Shown: positions 32,799 to 43,000, counted from the stretch's first letter. The stretch is DNA of 64,000 nucleotides from Niveispirillum sp943370215 (GCA_943370215.1 CALRQC020000009.1:62001-126000); one strand, 5' to 3'. The notes: generated by a model not told the origin, from the sequence alone. A program made the numbers and translations.

Positions 32799-34651
32799 CA
32801 GAAGCGCACCTGCACACCGCCATAGGCCGAGCGGCCGGGGGCACGATAGTTCAGCACCTCCTGATAATCCGCATCCAGCACATTATCGATGCGGCCGAAC
32901 AGGCTGACCTGCTCCCAGGCCTGCCAGCGCACGGTGGCATCCAGCACGGTGGAACTGTCCAGCGTGGCGGTGCGGGCCGATGCCGTGTCGCGCTGTTTGC
33001 CGGTATAGCGCAGGGCCGTGCCCAGCATCAGCGCATCGGTGACGTTCCAGTCAATGCTGGCATTGATGGTATCCTGCGGCCGGCGCGGCAGATCCCGACC
33101 GGTCACCCGGTCGGTGGCATCCAGATAGGTATAGTTGGCCGACAGCAGCAGGCTTTCCACCGGACGGGCCTGGAAGGTCAGTTCCACCCCTTGCGTCCGC
33201 GCCTTGGCGACATTCACATAGGCCGAGGAAAAGCCGATGAGATTGTCATAAAGGTTGCGGAACAGGCTGGCCCCCAGCGTCACCTTGCCATCCAGCAAGG
33301 GCTGTTCGATGCCGGCATCCATGCCCTTGGCTTCCTCCGGCCGCAGCTTGGCATTGCCATAGCTGGGCTCGTAAAGCTGATAGAGCGTCGGTGCCTTGTG
33401 GGCGGTGCCATAAGACGCACGCAGGATGGTGCCGCTCTGCGGTACCTGATAGGCGCCGGTCAGCCGGTAGGTTGCCTTGGAACCAAAGGCATCGTGATCA
33501 TCCACCCGGCCGCCGGCGGTGACGGTCAGGTTATCCAGCAGTTCGGCCTGATATTGCAGGAAGGCCGATTTGGTGGTCACCTTGTCATCAATGCCGGGTT
33601 CCAGACCGAAGGCGGTGGTATTGGTGGTCTTGGCGGTTTCGCTATCCACCGACAGGCCGAAGGTGGCGACATCGCGGCCCAGATGCAGGTTGCCCTGGTA
33701 ATCCAGCGCCTCCCGCCGGCTGTCGAAGGTGGATTTCATGTACCAGCCCGTCGGCTCGTCGAAATCACGTTTGGTGCTGGCGATGGAGGCGGCAAAATTG
33801 TTGGTGAAACGGCCATCCAGCAGGGAGAGGTCGGCCGCGGCGCGGCCCTGCCACATTTCCTTTTCCTGGGAGGCGGCACCATCGGCGCCGAACGGATCAT
33901 AATCGCTGTCCAGCCAGGACCAGCCGCCGCTGACATCGAAGCGCAGCACCTCATTGGCCTGCACCCCCAGCTTGCCGCTGACGGAACGGGCATCGCTGCC
34001 ATCCTTCTCCGGCCCGACAAAGGTGCGGGAGAAGCCATCGGTATGCAGGTTCGACGCGTTCAGCGCATAGGAGGTGCCATTGCTGGCCCCGCTGATCCCC
34101 GCCTGCTGGCGGAAGGTGCCATAGGAACCGGCCTCTGCCAGGGCGGTGACGCGGGGGGCACCACTGCCCGAACGGGTGATGATATTGATGACGCCGCCCA
34201 TGGCGTCATTGCCATAAAGCGCGCTCTGCGGGCCTTTCAGCACCTCGATCTTCTCGATATCGCCGGTCAGCAGGCTGTTGAAATCAAACTCATTATTGGC
34301 GCCGGCGGCGTCATTCACCTCCACCCCGTCCACCAGCACCTTCACCATGCCGGCTTCCGACCCGCGCAGCCGCACGGTGGAGGTGGAACCAAAGCCGCCA
34401 TTGCGGGAGATGGAGACACCCGGCAGCCGCTTCAGCAGGTCCAGCGCCTGCACCTGCTGGCGGCGGTCAATCTCCGCCCGGTCAATGACATCGACGGATG
34501 CACCAACGCGGGAGGCCTCCGTCGGCAAACGATTGGCGCTGACGACAAGTTCCGCCACCTCTGTGGTGGGGGCGGACTGGGCCGCCGCCGGCAGGGTGGC
34601 AAGACCGGCCAGCAACAGCGGGCCGAAAAGGGAAAGATGGGGACGCGACAT
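32798..34651 (-). CDS. btuB: TonB-dependent vitamin B12 receptor
   Basis: 617 aa, close to the BtuB norm (about 600). Signal peptide MSRPHLSLFGPLLLAGLATL ... AAAQ; TonB-box region AELVVSANRLPTEASRVG; plug with RRQQVQALDLLKRLPGV and KGPQSALYGNDAMGGVINI; barrel ends YGGVQVRF with the terminal Phe. ATG 34651 is the sensible start; the in-frame extension to 34819 runs into the riboswitch leader and lacks a signal-like N-terminus. First gene of the operon btuB-btuF-btuC-btuD-cobU-cobO-cobQ. The riboswitch about 190 bases upstream should repress it when B12 is plentiful. Confidence 0.95.
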   Translation of the reverse strand: MSRPHLSLFGPLLLAGLATLPAAAQSAPTTEVAELVVSANRLPTEASRVGASVDVIDRAEIDRRQQVQALDLLKRLPGVSISRNGGFGSTSTVRLRGSEAGMVKVLVDGVEVNDAAGANNEFDFNSLLTGDIEKIEVLKGPQSALYGNDAMGGVINIITRSGSGAPRVTALAEAGSYGTFRQQAGISGASNGTSYALNASNLHTDGFSRTFVGPEKDGSDARSVSGKLGVQANEVLRFDVSGGWSWLDSDYDPFGADGAASQEKEMWQGRAAADLSLLDGRFTNNFAASIASTKRDFDEPTGWYMKSTFDSRREALDYQGNLHLGRDVATFGLSVDSETAKTTNTTAFGLEPGIDDKVTTKSAFLQYQAELLDNLTVTAGGRVDDHDAFGSKATYRLTGAYQVPQSGTILRASYGTAHKAPTLYQLYEPSYGNAKLRPEEAKGMDAGIEQPLLDGKVTLGASLFRNLYDNLIGFSSAYVNVAKARTQGVELTFQARPVESLLLSANYTYLDATDRVTGRDLPRRPQDTINASIDWNVTDALMLGTALRYTGKQRDTASARTATLDSSTVLDATVRWQAWEQVSLFGRIDNVLDADYQEVLNYRAPGRSAYGGVQVRF

Positions 34652-34842
34652 TTCTGGTTTCACTCCGCTTCGCAAAACTGCCTGGGTCCGGCGGAACCCG
34701 TGCAGGCACGAAGCGGGGAACGGGGCTGCAATCCCCGGGAAACCGCCCCGGCCAGCCCGAAGGGCCGCCGAAGCGCCAACGCGAAACGGAAAACCGTCCC
34801 ACCGGGGCACCCCGCCCAATGGCCGCGCGACGCATTGCCGAT
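34652..34842 (-). other. btuB leader between riboswitch and start codon
   Basis: About 190 bases, GC-rich, no gene. Read leftward it contains several self-complementary GGGG/CCCC stretches (for example CCCCG at 34720-34740) that could form the expression platform responding to the aptamer, either a terminator or a ribosome-site sequestering stem. No typical terminator U-run is seen, so translational control is favoured. Confidence 0.4.
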
Positions 34843-35010
34843 GGCAGGTCTCCTGGCTTGCGGGTCGTCGCTTCCGCCCGGCCTTCCCAGTTTCCCAGTG
34901 GCCATGTTGGGCATCGCTCGCCGCTTACAGTTGCGGGGGCAGCCGCGGCTCCGGGCTGTGACCAGCCCTTGCCCGCGTTCCCTTTTCACCCCCTGTTACG
35001 GGGGAACCAT
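34843..35010 (-). ncRNA. Cobalamin riboswitch aptamer
   Basis: Read on the minus strand the region contains the defining B12-aptamer parts in order: a stem GGTTCCCCC ... GGGGGTGAAAAGGGAA (35010-34980), GGCTGGTCACAGCC, the core GCCCCCGCAACTGTAAGCGG (near 34945-34920), and the closing CCAGGAGACCTGCC B12-box (34856-34843). It faces btuB and the whole salvage/uptake operon. Adenosylcobalamin or methylcobalamin binding should shut these genes down. Confidence 0.95.
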
Positions 35011-35220
35011 CGATAAGGCCGTCATACGCCGGTCACGATCGGCAATCAAGCGGCCGTGCCGCCGCGCATGGCAAGGCGGCGGCAGGCGCATCCTATCCGT
35101 AAGGTCATATCCACACGTTGCGTTGGGGCTGGCGCCCACATGCAAAGATCGTCACAATCGAATGTCATATTGCAGTGCGAAAAAACCCCCCATTTCTCCC
35201 ACGCTATGCAAGGAGACGAA

Positions 35221-37305
35221 GTGGCGATGCTCTCATTGCTCAAATCCTCCCTGAAAGCCCGTCTGGTCATTTCCGGTATCGCTGTGTGCCTGTTGCTGGG
35301 CACCAGCCTGATCGGCGTTACCGGATACTTGACCTATCAAGAAACGCAGCGGCGAGTAGAGGAGACGGTACAGGAAAACAGCCAGCAGTATGGGCTGATC
35401 GCTGCCGACATCATCAATCAGGCTCTGCACAATGCCACTTTGATCAATGGCTTCGTGGAAGGTGGGCTGGGGTCGGCCAATCCTTCGCGGGAGGTGCTGA
35501 CGGCACAGGCCATCGGCATGGTGAATGCCAATCCGGGTATTGTCGGCGTCACCATCGCCTTTGAGCCCAATGGGTTGGATGGCAACGATGCGGGCCAACT
35601 GGGCACGCCGGGCGCCGATGCCAAAGGGCGCTTCGTGCCCTATTTCTTCCGCAAGAGCGGTGGGGGTGTCGGCATTGATGTACTGGTGATGACGTTGGAG
35701 GCCGGGATCAAATCATGGTACCTGGACCCGCTGGAACAGAACCGCACCCTGCTGACCGCCCCCTATATCTATCCGGTGGAAGGCAAGGATGTGCTGATGG
35801 TGACAGCCAGCGTGCCCATCCGGCGCCAGGGCAAGCCGGTGGGCATCACCACCACCGATCTGGCTTTGACCGCACTGCAAAAACAGTTTGCTGCCTTTCG
35901 TCCCCTGGGCGTGGGCGATGTGCGGCTGATCGCCCATAACAACCATTGGGTGGTGCACCCCGCCGCCGATAAGTTGAATGCGCAGGTGGAAACGCCGGGG
36001 CTTGCCCCGCTGCTGGCCGAGGCCGCCCGCAATGGCCGGCCCGCCATCGCGCATCTGGATTTGGAAGGGGTCAAACGCATTGCGGTGGCCCTGCCCATCC
36101 GTTTTGCCGGTGCCGCCGAACAATGGAGCGTGCTGGTGACGGTACCCAACGCCGTGGTGACCCAGGCGGTGTGGGACAATGTGCTGCCGATGGTGTTGAC
36201 GGGGTTGGTGCTGGTGGGGTTGACCGCCGCCGCCTTCGCCTGGTTGGGCCATGGGCTGGCCGGTCCCATCCTGAACCTGACCCAATCCATGGGCCGCATG
36301 GCCAGGGGCGATCTTGCCTCTGAAATTCCCTGTCAGGGCGATGGCGATGAAATTGGCCAGATGGCCAAGGCCTTGCGTGGCTTCCGCGATGGGTTGGCGG
36401 AGGCTGAGCGATTGCGGGAAGCCGCTGCCCGGCGGGAAGAGGAAATGGCTGAACGTCAGCGCAGCGACCGGCTGGCTCTGGCCGACCAGTTCGAACGGGA
36501 GGTGGGCGCCCTGCTGCGGCAGGTGAATGAAGCGGCCGGCCAGTTGGTCGACCAGTCCAACCTGATGTCCAGCGATTGCAACGCCACCCAGCAGAGTGCT
36601 GCGCTGGGGGCCGCCGCCGTGATGGAGGCCGCCTCCAACGTGCAGACGGTGGCGGCCGCTGCGGAAGAACTGCGCGCCTCCATCGCTGAAATCGGCAATC
36701 AGGTGCAGATGTCGGCGGGCGTGGCCGCGCGGGCCGCCGATGAAGCGGGTGCCGCCACCGAGACGGTGGACGCCCTGAACCAGAGCGCCGACCGCATCGG
36801 TGCCGTGGTTGGGCTGATTTCGGAAATTGCCAGCCAGACCAATCTGTTGGCGCTGAATGCCACCATTGAGGCGGCGCGCGCGGGAGAGGCCGGCAAGGGC
36901 TTTGCCGTGGTGGCGGCGGAGGTGAAGAATCTGGCCACCCAGACCGCCAAGGCGACGGAGGAAATCGCCGAACTGGTGGCCAATATCCGCAGCAGTTCCG
37001 GCGAAGCGGTGAAGGCCATCCAAGGCATTGCCACCACCATCCGGTCGATTAATGAGACCTCCACCGCCATTGCCGGTGCCGTGGAGGAACAGACGGCGGC
37101 AACGCAGGAGATTGCGCGCAATGTGACGGAGGCATCACGCGGCACCGACGATGCCTCGCGCGCCATCCAGGGCATTGCCGACAGGGTGGTGCAGGTGACG
37201 GAGGCCGCCGCCATGGCGCTGAGCAGCGCCACCGATGTGCGTGGCCACGCCACCCAGGCGGATGGGGAGACCCACGGCTTCCTGCGTCGCATTCGGGAGG
37301 GGTGA
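35221..37305 (+). CDS. Methyl-accepting chemotaxis protein with Cache sensor
   Basis: 694 aa. A membrane helix near residue 15-35 (LVISGIAVCLLLGTSLIGVTG), a periplasmic double-Cache domain (residues 40-320, including FVPYFFRKSGGGVGIDVL and WYLDPLEQN), a second helix (VLPMVLTGLVLVGLTAAAFAWL), a HAMP domain with GDLASEIP, and the cytoplasmic signalling tip EIASQTNLLALNATIEAARAGEAGKGFAVVA. AAGGAG lies 5 bases before GTG 35221, preferred over ATG 35227. dCache receptors mostly sense amino acids or carboxylates. No CheR-docking pentapeptide is seen at the C-terminus. Confidence 0.92.
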   Translation: MAMLSLLKSSLKARLVISGIAVCLLLGTSLIGVTGYLTYQETQRRVEETVQENSQQYGLIAADIINQALHNATLINGFVEGGLGSANPSREVLTAQAIGMVNANPGIVGVTIAFEPNGLDGNDAGQLGTPGADAKGRFVPYFFRKSGGGVGIDVLVMTLEAGIKSWYLDPLEQNRTLLTAPYIYPVEGKDVLMVTASVPIRRQGKPVGITTTDLALTALQKQFAAFRPLGVGDVRLIAHNNHWVVHPAADKLNAQVETPGLAPLLAEAARNGRPAIAHLDLEGVKRIAVALPIRFAGAAEQWSVLVTVPNAVVTQAVWDNVLPMVLTGLVLVGLTAAAFAWLGHGLAGPILNLTQSMGRMARGDLASEIPCQGDGDEIGQMAKALRGFRDGLAEAERLREAAARREEEMAERQRSDRLALADQFEREVGALLRQVNEAAGQLVDQSNLMSSDCNATQQSAALGAAAVMEAASNVQTVAAAAEELRASIAEIGNQVQMSAGVAARAADEAGAATETVDALNQSADRIGAVVGLISEIASQTNLLALNATIEAARAGEAGKGFAVVAAEVKNLATQTAKATEEIAELVANIRSSSGEAVKAIQGIATTIRSINETSTAIAGAVEEQTAATQEIARNVTEASRGTDDASRAIQGIADRVVQVTEAAAMALSSATDVRGHATQADGETHGFLRRIREG

Positions 37306-37380
37306 CGCCAAGCGGGACTGGACCGGGGGCGTGCTTGCCGTTAAGCAAGGGGGCCCCTTGTCCATCACCGGTTGGGTCCG

Positions 37381-38625
37381 ATGCGCTTTCTTCACGCCGC
37401 TGATATCCATCTCGACAGTCCGCTGCTGGGCCTGGCCGGGCGCGCCGGGGCGCGGGCGGATGAGCTGGTGGGGGCGACACGGCGGGCGCTGGTGCGGCTG
37501 GTGGATGCCGCATTGGCCGAACCGGTGGCCTTTCTGATCATTGCCGGCGATCTGTATGATGGCGATTGGCGCGATTTCATGACCGGCCTGTTCTTCGCCG
37601 GCCAGATGGCCCGGCTGGAACGGGCGAACATCCCCGTCATCATCCTGCGCGGCAACCATGATGCCGAAAGCCTGATGACCAAGCAGTTGAGCCTGCCCGG
37701 CAATGTGCGCGTCTTTTCCGCCCGCAAGGCGGAAACCATCCGGCTGGATGATCTGCGCGTGGCCCTGCATGGCCGCAGCTTCCCCAGCCGGCATGTGACG
37801 GAGAATATTGCGCTCTCCTATCCGCCGCCGGTGGCCGGGTATCTGAATATCGGCGTGCTGCATACGGCCCTGGAAGGAAGGCCGCCGCACGCGCCCTATG
37901 CCCCCTGCTCCATCACCGACCTGATGGGCAAGGGCTATGATTATTGGGCGCTGGGCCATGTGCATGAACGGGCCGTGCTGGCGCAAGACCCCTGGATCAT
38001 CTTCCCCGGCAACCTGCAGGGCCGCCACGCCAATGAAACCGGGCCGAAGGGCGCCACGCTGGTCAGCGTGGAGGAAGGCCGCATCGCCAAGGTGGAGGCG
38101 CTGGCCCTGGATCAGGTGCGTTGGGCAAAGCTGGTGGTGGATGCCAGCGATTGCGCCGACGAGGCCGCCCTGGGCGACCGGCTGGCAGCTTCATTGACAG
38201 CGGCCAGTACGGAGGCAGAGGGCCGAACCCTGGCCGTGCGCCTGTGCCTGACCGGCCGCACCGGGCTGCACCGCTGGTTAAAATCGGATACGGAACGATT
38301 GGTGGCGGAGGTGGAGCTGGCGGCCAGCCGGGCCGGCGGGGATATCTGGATCGAACGGATCGTTATCGAAACGACTGATGCGGTGGCGGTTCCGGCGGCG
38401 GCAGGCGATGCCTTGGCCGAGCTGGCCGCCGCCATTGCCGAACTGCGCGACGATCCCGCCGCGCGGGGGCTGCTGGCCGATGATCTGGCGGCCTTGCGCC
38501 ACCGGTTGCCCCCCGGCGCGCTGGAGGCGGCCGGGCTGGCGGGAGAGGATGAGGCGGCGATGCTGGAAGCCGTGCTGGCCGACGCCGAATCCCTGTTGCT
38601 GAACCGGCTGGCGGGGGAAGCGTGA
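37381..38625 (+). CDS. SbcD/YhaO-like DNA repair exonuclease (metallophosphoesterase)
   Basis: 414 aa. The four metal motifs of the calcineurin-like nucleases are plain: FLHAADIHLDSP (residues 4-15), IIAGDLYDGDW near 55, LRGNHDAES near 95, and ALGHVHER near 190. The length and the C-terminal charged segment fit the YhaO branch better than classic SbcD. ATG 37381 is preferred to TTG 37372. The stop overlaps the start of the YhaN-like gene (TGATG), so the two form a nuclease-ATPase complex analogous to SbcCD/Mre11-Rad50. Confidence 0.92.
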   Translation: MRFLHAADIHLDSPLLGLAGRAGARADELVGATRRALVRLVDAALAEPVAFLIIAGDLYDGDWRDFMTGLFFAGQMARLERANIPVIILRGNHDAESLMTKQLSLPGNVRVFSARKAETIRLDDLRVALHGRSFPSRHVTENIALSYPPPVAGYLNIGVLHTALEGRPPHAPYAPCSITDLMGKGYDYWALGHVHERAVLAQDPWIIFPGNLQGRHANETGPKGATLVSVEEGRIAKVEALALDQVRWAKLVVDASDCADEAALGDRLAASLTAASTEAEGRTLAVRLCLTGRTGLHRWLKSDTERLVAEVELAASRAGGDIWIERIVIETTDAVAVPAAAGDALAELAAAIAELRDDPAARGLLADDLAALRHRLPPGALEAAGLAGEDEAAMLEAVLADAESLLLNRLAGEA

Positions 38626-41600
38626 TGCGGATCGACCGGCTGGACCTGGAGCGTTACGGGCATTTCACCGACCATCACCTGGATTTTTCCGGCACCGATG
38701 TGCGGCTGCATATTGTGCATGGCGCCAACGAGGCGGGGAAATCCACCGCCCTGTCGGCCATTTGCGACCTGCTGTTCGGCGTGCCGGAACGCACGCGGCT
38801 GGGTTTTCGCCATGGCAACAATGCCTTGCGCATCGGCGCGGTGCTGCGCCAGCCGGATGGCAGCCTGCTGGAGGTGAAGCGGCGCAAGGGGCGGCAGAAT
38901 ACGCTGCTGGCCGCCGATGGCAGCACGGCCCTGGGTGATGGCACGCTGGCCCCGTTGCTGGGCGGCATCGACCGGGCGCAGTTTGAACGGCTGTTCGGGC
39001 TGGACCATGCCCGGCTGCGCGCCGGGGGAGAGGCGATGCTGGCGGCCGGCGGCGATCTGGCCCGCACCCTGTTCCAGGCCGGCAGTGGCCTGACCGGCAT
39101 TGCCGATATCATGGCCGGGCTGATGGCCGATGCCGACCGGCTGGGCAGCCCGCATAAGCGCCAGGGCAGCAAACCGCTTTATGAGGCGCTGGACGCGCAG
39201 CAAGCGGCATCGGCCCGGATGCGAAACGAGGCCACCAAGGCAGAGGCCTGGGAAGCAGCAGAGAAACGGCTGGCCGATGCGCGGGCGGCCCTGGCGGGGT
39301 TGCAGGCGGAACTGGAAAAGGCGCAGCGGGCACAAAGCCGGCTGGAACGTATCCGCCGCGTGCGGCCGCTGCTGGCCCGGCTGGAGGCGCTGGCCGTTGA
39401 ACGCGCCGAGCTGGGCGAGGGGCCGGACCTGCCGGCCGCCCTGGCGGAACTGTGGAACGCGGCGGCGGCCCGGCTGCTGCAGGCCGAACGCCATCGCCAA
39501 CAGGCCGCCCAGCAGGTGGAAACGGCCTTGGCGGCGCTGGCCGACGCCGGGGAGGCCCCCCGGCTGCCGGAACTGGCGACGGAGATCGAGGCGCTGTTCC
39601 AGCGCGCCGGCAGTGTGGAAAAGGCCAGGGCCGACCTGCCCCGCCGCCAGCGGGAACTGGAAATGGCCGATGAGCGGCTGGCCTTGCTGGCCGGGCGGCT
39701 GGGGCGGCATGATGCGCCCGATGCCCTGGAAGCGGCCCAGCCGGGGCGCGTGCTGGCGGCCCGCATCCGAGAGAAAGCCGCCGCCCATGGCCGGCTGGAT
39801 GGGGCCCGGGACGCGGCCAGCAAACGCGAAATGCTGGCTGCGCGCAGCCTGGCCGATCTGGCCGATGGCGCCGGCGATGGGGAGACGGCCGGCGATCCGC
39901 TGGCCGCAGAGGCGGCATTGGCCGCCGCCCTGCGGTTGGGGGAAGTGGAAACGCGGCTGGACGAGGCGGCGCGGGAGGCCGATGCCCGCACCGACGAACT
40001 GGCCGATGCGCTGTCGCGGCTGGGCCGGTTCAGCGGCGGGGCCGAAGCCCTGGCCCGGCTGCCCCTGCCCGATCTGGCGGTGATTGAGAGCTGGGCCGGG
40101 CGGCTGGCGGAACTGTCGCAGAAGCGGGCCAAGCTGCGGGAAGCCTGGGATCAGGCGGAGGCAGACGCGCGCAAACATGCCGCCACCCTGGCGGAACTGG
40201 CCGCCGATGGCGAAGTGCCAACCCTGGCCGCCATTGAGGAGGCGCGGCGGCTGCGCGATGGGGCCTGGCAGGCCATCCGCCGCCGGATGCTGGAAAAACT
40301 GGACGTTCCGGATGTGGAATGGTCTGGCCTGGGGTTGGGGGAGGCGCCGGCCCCGCGCTTTGAGGCGACGATACGGACGGCCGACCAACTGGCCGACCGG
40401 CGCGACCGGGAGGCGCAGCGTGTCAGCCGCCATGCCCGCGCCAGCAGCGATCTGGCCGAGGCTGAAGCGCGGCTGCGGGCATTGGAACGGGACCGGAATG
40501 ACCTGGACCAGCAGGGCCGGACGCTGGAAAATGACTGGCAGTCCCTGTGGCGGGAAAGCGGGCTGACCCCGGCCGAACCGGCCCTGATGGCCGGCTGGCG
40601 GCGGCAGGTGGAAAATGTGCTGGCGCTGCATCGCCAGGGGCGGGAGGCGGCGCGCAAACAGGCGGGCCTGGCGGAAGAGGCGGCGCGCTGCGCTGGCCAT
40701 CTGCGTGATGCCATGGCGCTGGCCGGCCTTCCGGCCGCGGCGGGGGAGACCGAGCTTTCCCGCCTGCGTGCCCGCGCCGATGCAGCGGTGAAGGCCTGCC
40801 GGGAGCAGACAGACAAGGCGGAAAAGCGGCGGCAGGAACAGGCCCGCGCGGAACGGGCGCTGCGCGATGCCCAGCGGGAAAAGGCCGAGGCGACGGAAGC
40901 GCTGGAAGCCTGGGCGGCGGGCTGGGCCGGCGATATGGCCGCCCTGGGGCTGCCCGCCGGCACCAGCCCGGCCGAGGCGGAAGCGGCGCTGACAGCCTGG
41001 GAAGATATCGGCCAGGAATTGCGGGCGCGGCATGATCTGGTTCACCGTATCGACAGACTTTCCAGCGATATCAAACAGTTTCAGGATGATCTGACGATAT
41101 TGGTTGAAAAAGCGGCGGCCCTGGACCCGGCCTTGTCGCTGGATGCCAAGGCCCCAGATGCCGCCAACCAACTGCTGATGGCACTGGATGAGGCGCGGCG
41201 GCGGGAGACACGCTGCGGCTTGCTGGCAGAGGCGGCGGAAAAAGCCCGGCGCAGTGATGCCGAAGCGGCCGGGGAATTGGCCGAGGCACAGGCGGAACGG
41301 GATGATCTGAAACGGCTGCACGGGCTGGGGCCGGCGGATGATGTCCCGGCCCTGGTGGCGCTGGCCAGCCGGCGGCGGGAGTTGCAGCGGGCCGAACAGG
41401 TGGCCCTGACCGAACTGGCCCAGGCCGGTGACGGGCAGAGCCGGGCAGCCCTGGCGGCGGAAGCGGGCGGGCTGGACCCGGATGGTGCCGCCGCCGAACT
41501 GGCCGCCGCCGGGCAGGAGATCAACCGGCTGCAGGCGGCCTTGCCCCAGGTTTCCGCCGACCTGCGTGATGCGGAACGGCTGCTGGAGGAACTGCGCCAG

Positions 41601-42155
41601 CGCAGCGGCATCGGCGAAGCGGCGCAGGAAGCGGCGGCAGCGGAGGCCAAGGCGGCCCAGCACGCCGCCCGCTGGCTGCGGCTGCGCGCCGCCGGGCTGT
41701 TGCTGACGCAGGCGGTAGAACGGTATCGCAACCGGAATGAACATCCGCTGCTGCGCCGGGCCAGCGCCATCCTGGCTTTGATGGCCGCCAGCGGCGGCAA
41801 CCCGGTGACGCATCTGAAGGTGGATTATGGCGATGGCGACCATCCGGTGCTGCTGGGCGTGCGCCGCGACGGCAGCGACGCCCAGGTACAGGATATGAGC
41901 GAGGGCTTGCGCGATCAGCTATTCCTGGCCCTGCGCATCGCTGCCGTGGAGGCACATGTGACCCAGGCCACCCCCCTGCCCTTCATCGCCGACGATCTGT
42001 TCATCACCTCGGACGAGCCGCGCACGGCGGCGGGGTTGACGGCCCTGGCGGAACTGGGGGCCAGCACGCAGGTGGTGCTGTTCACCCACCACCGCTATGT
42101 GCTGGATGCAGCCCAGGGGCTGGAGGGGGTTCAGGTGCACCGGCTGGGGATGTAA
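38625..42155 (+). CDS. SbcC/YhaN-like SMC-type ATPase
   Basis: 1176 aa. The N-terminal half-ATPase has MRIDRLDLERYGHFTDHHLDF and Walker A GANEAGKSTALSAICDLLFG; the family-typical FRHGNNALRIGA follows. A very long Ala/Glu/Arg-rich coiled coil covers residues 180-1030. The C-terminal half holds the signature-like MSEGLRDQLFLALRIAAVE and Walker B PFIADDLFITSD near 1125. It partners the upstream nuclease. A zinc-hook CxxC at mid-coil, typical of Rad50/SbcC, is not visible, which supports the YhaN branch. Confidence 0.92.
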   Translation: MRIDRLDLERYGHFTDHHLDFSGTDVRLHIVHGANEAGKSTALSAICDLLFGVPERTRLGFRHGNNALRIGAVLRQPDGSLLEVKRRKGRQNTLLAADGSTALGDGTLAPLLGGIDRAQFERLFGLDHARLRAGGEAMLAAGGDLARTLFQAGSGLTGIADIMAGLMADADRLGSPHKRQGSKPLYEALDAQQAASARMRNEATKAEAWEAAEKRLADARAALAGLQAELEKAQRAQSRLERIRRVRPLLARLEALAVERAELGEGPDLPAALAELWNAAAARLLQAERHRQQAAQQVETALAALADAGEAPRLPELATEIEALFQRAGSVEKARADLPRRQRELEMADERLALLAGRLGRHDAPDALEAAQPGRVLAARIREKAAAHGRLDGARDAASKREMLAARSLADLADGAGDGETAGDPLAAEAALAAALRLGEVETRLDEAAREADARTDELADALSRLGRFSGGAEALARLPLPDLAVIESWAGRLAELSQKRAKLREAWDQAEADARKHAATLAELAADGEVPTLAAIEEARRLRDGAWQAIRRRMLEKLDVPDVEWSGLGLGEAPAPRFEATIRTADQLADRRDREAQRVSRHARASSDLAEAEARLRALERDRNDLDQQGRTLENDWQSLWRESGLTPAEPALMAGWRRQVENVLALHRQGREAARKQAGLAEEAARCAGHLRDAMALAGLPAAAGETELSRLRARADAAVKACREQTDKAEKRRQEQARAERALRDAQREKAEATEALEAWAAGWAGDMAALGLPAGTSPAEAEAALTAWEDIGQELRARHDLVHRIDRLSSDIKQFQDDLTILVEKAAALDPALSLDAKAPDAANQLLMALDEARRRETRCGLLAEAAEKARRSDAEAAGELAEAQAERDDLKRLHGLGPADDVPALVALASRRRELQRAEQVALTELAQAGDGQSRAALAAEAGGLDPDGAAAELAAAGQEINRLQAALPQVSADLRDAERLLEELRQRSGIGEAAQEAAAAEAKAAQHAARWLRLRAAGLLLTQAVERYRNRNEHPLLRRASAILALMAASGGNPVTHLKVDYGDGDHPVLLGVRRDGSDAQVQDMSEGLRDQLFLALRIAAVEAHVTQATPLPFIADDLFITSDEPRTAAGLTALAELGASTQVVLFTHHRYVLDAAQGLEGVQVHRLGM

Positions 42156-42167
42156 TCACCCAGAACC

Positions 42168-42923
42168 TTACACGTGCTGGCCGCCATTGATATGGACTTC
42201 CGCCCCGTTGATATAGGCGGCGTCGGGCGAACAGAGGAAGAGGATGGTCTTGGCCACCTCCATCGGGTCACCCAGCCGCTGCATCGGGATCTGGGTCTTG
42301 ACGATTTCCTCCGTGCCGGGGGACAGGATCGAGGTATCGATCTCCCCCGGTGCGAGGGCATTCACCCGCACACCCAGCCGACCATAATCAAAGGCCTGTT
42401 CGCGGGTCAGTGCTGCCAACGCCGCCTTGGAACAGGCATAGGCCGGGCCGGCGAACGGGTGTACCCGTGATCCGGCGATGGAGGTGACATTGACGATGCT
42501 GCCACCCGCCGCCCGCAATTCCGGCAGCAGGTGGCGCGACAGCATGGCAGCAGCGAACAGGTTGATATTAAAGACGGATAGCCAGTCCTGATAGCTGGTG
42601 TCGGCCACGCCGCGCCGCCCGCCACCGGGCATTTTCGGGGAGACGGCAGCATTATTGACCAGGGCGCTCAGCCCTGCCCCGCCCAGCCGCTGCCGCACCT
42701 CCGCTGCCAATAGTTCGTACCCTGTCGGATCGGCCAGATCGGCCTGGATATGATCCTCCCGCCCACCGGGCCAAGGGCATTCGGGATTGAAGGCCGCGCG
42801 GGAAACGGTCAATACGCGCCAGCCATTGCGGTAGAAAACCTTCACCGTGGCATGGCCGATACCCCGGCTGGCGCCGGTCAACAGCATGATCTTGCGGGCC
42901 GGGGCTGGATCGGATGCGTGCAT
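42168..42923 (-). CDS. Short-chain dehydrogenase/reductase
   Basis: 251 aa, classical SDR. NAD(P) motif LTGASRGIGHA near residue 18, NNAAVSPK near 95, catalytic Ser in VTSIAGS and YACSK (Tyr/Lys) near 165, and C-terminal PDAAYINGAEVHINGGQ typical of FabG-like enzymes. ATG 42923 follows AAGGACCAAGGCAG and is preferred to an in-frame start at 43004 that would overlap the PLP-enzyme gene. It lies 78 bp after that gene on the same strand and converges with the YhaN-like gene 12 bp away. Confidence 0.92.
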   Translation of the reverse strand: MHASDPAPARKIMLLTGASRGIGHATVKVFYRNGWRVLTVSRAAFNPECPWPGGREDHIQADLADPTGYELLAAEVRQRLGGAGLSALVNNAAVSPKMPGGGRRGVADTSYQDWLSVFNINLFAAAMLSRHLLPELRAAGGSIVNVTSIAGSRVHPFAGPAYACSKAALAALTREQAFDYGRLGVRVNALAPGEIDTSILSPGTEEIVKTQIPMQRLGDPMEVAKTILFLCSPDAAYINGAEVHINGGQHV

Positions 42924-43000
42924 CTGCCTTGGTCCTTGTTCCACGGAGAGAGAAAACCTCCCGTCTCCTAGCAGATGATAATGGCTATCAGGTACCGAAA

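Noticed and set aside
32717..35254. An 845-codon rightward open frame across btuB and the riboswitch
   Set aside because: Antisense to btuB, which has a clear signal peptide, plug and barrel. The frame is low-complexity and crosses the B12 aptamer.
38112..41843. A 1243-codon leftward open frame, rich in Gln, Gly and Pro
   Set aside because: It is the antisense shadow of the YhaN-like coiled-coil gene. High GC suppresses stops; it has no domain, and its residues follow from the complementary strand.
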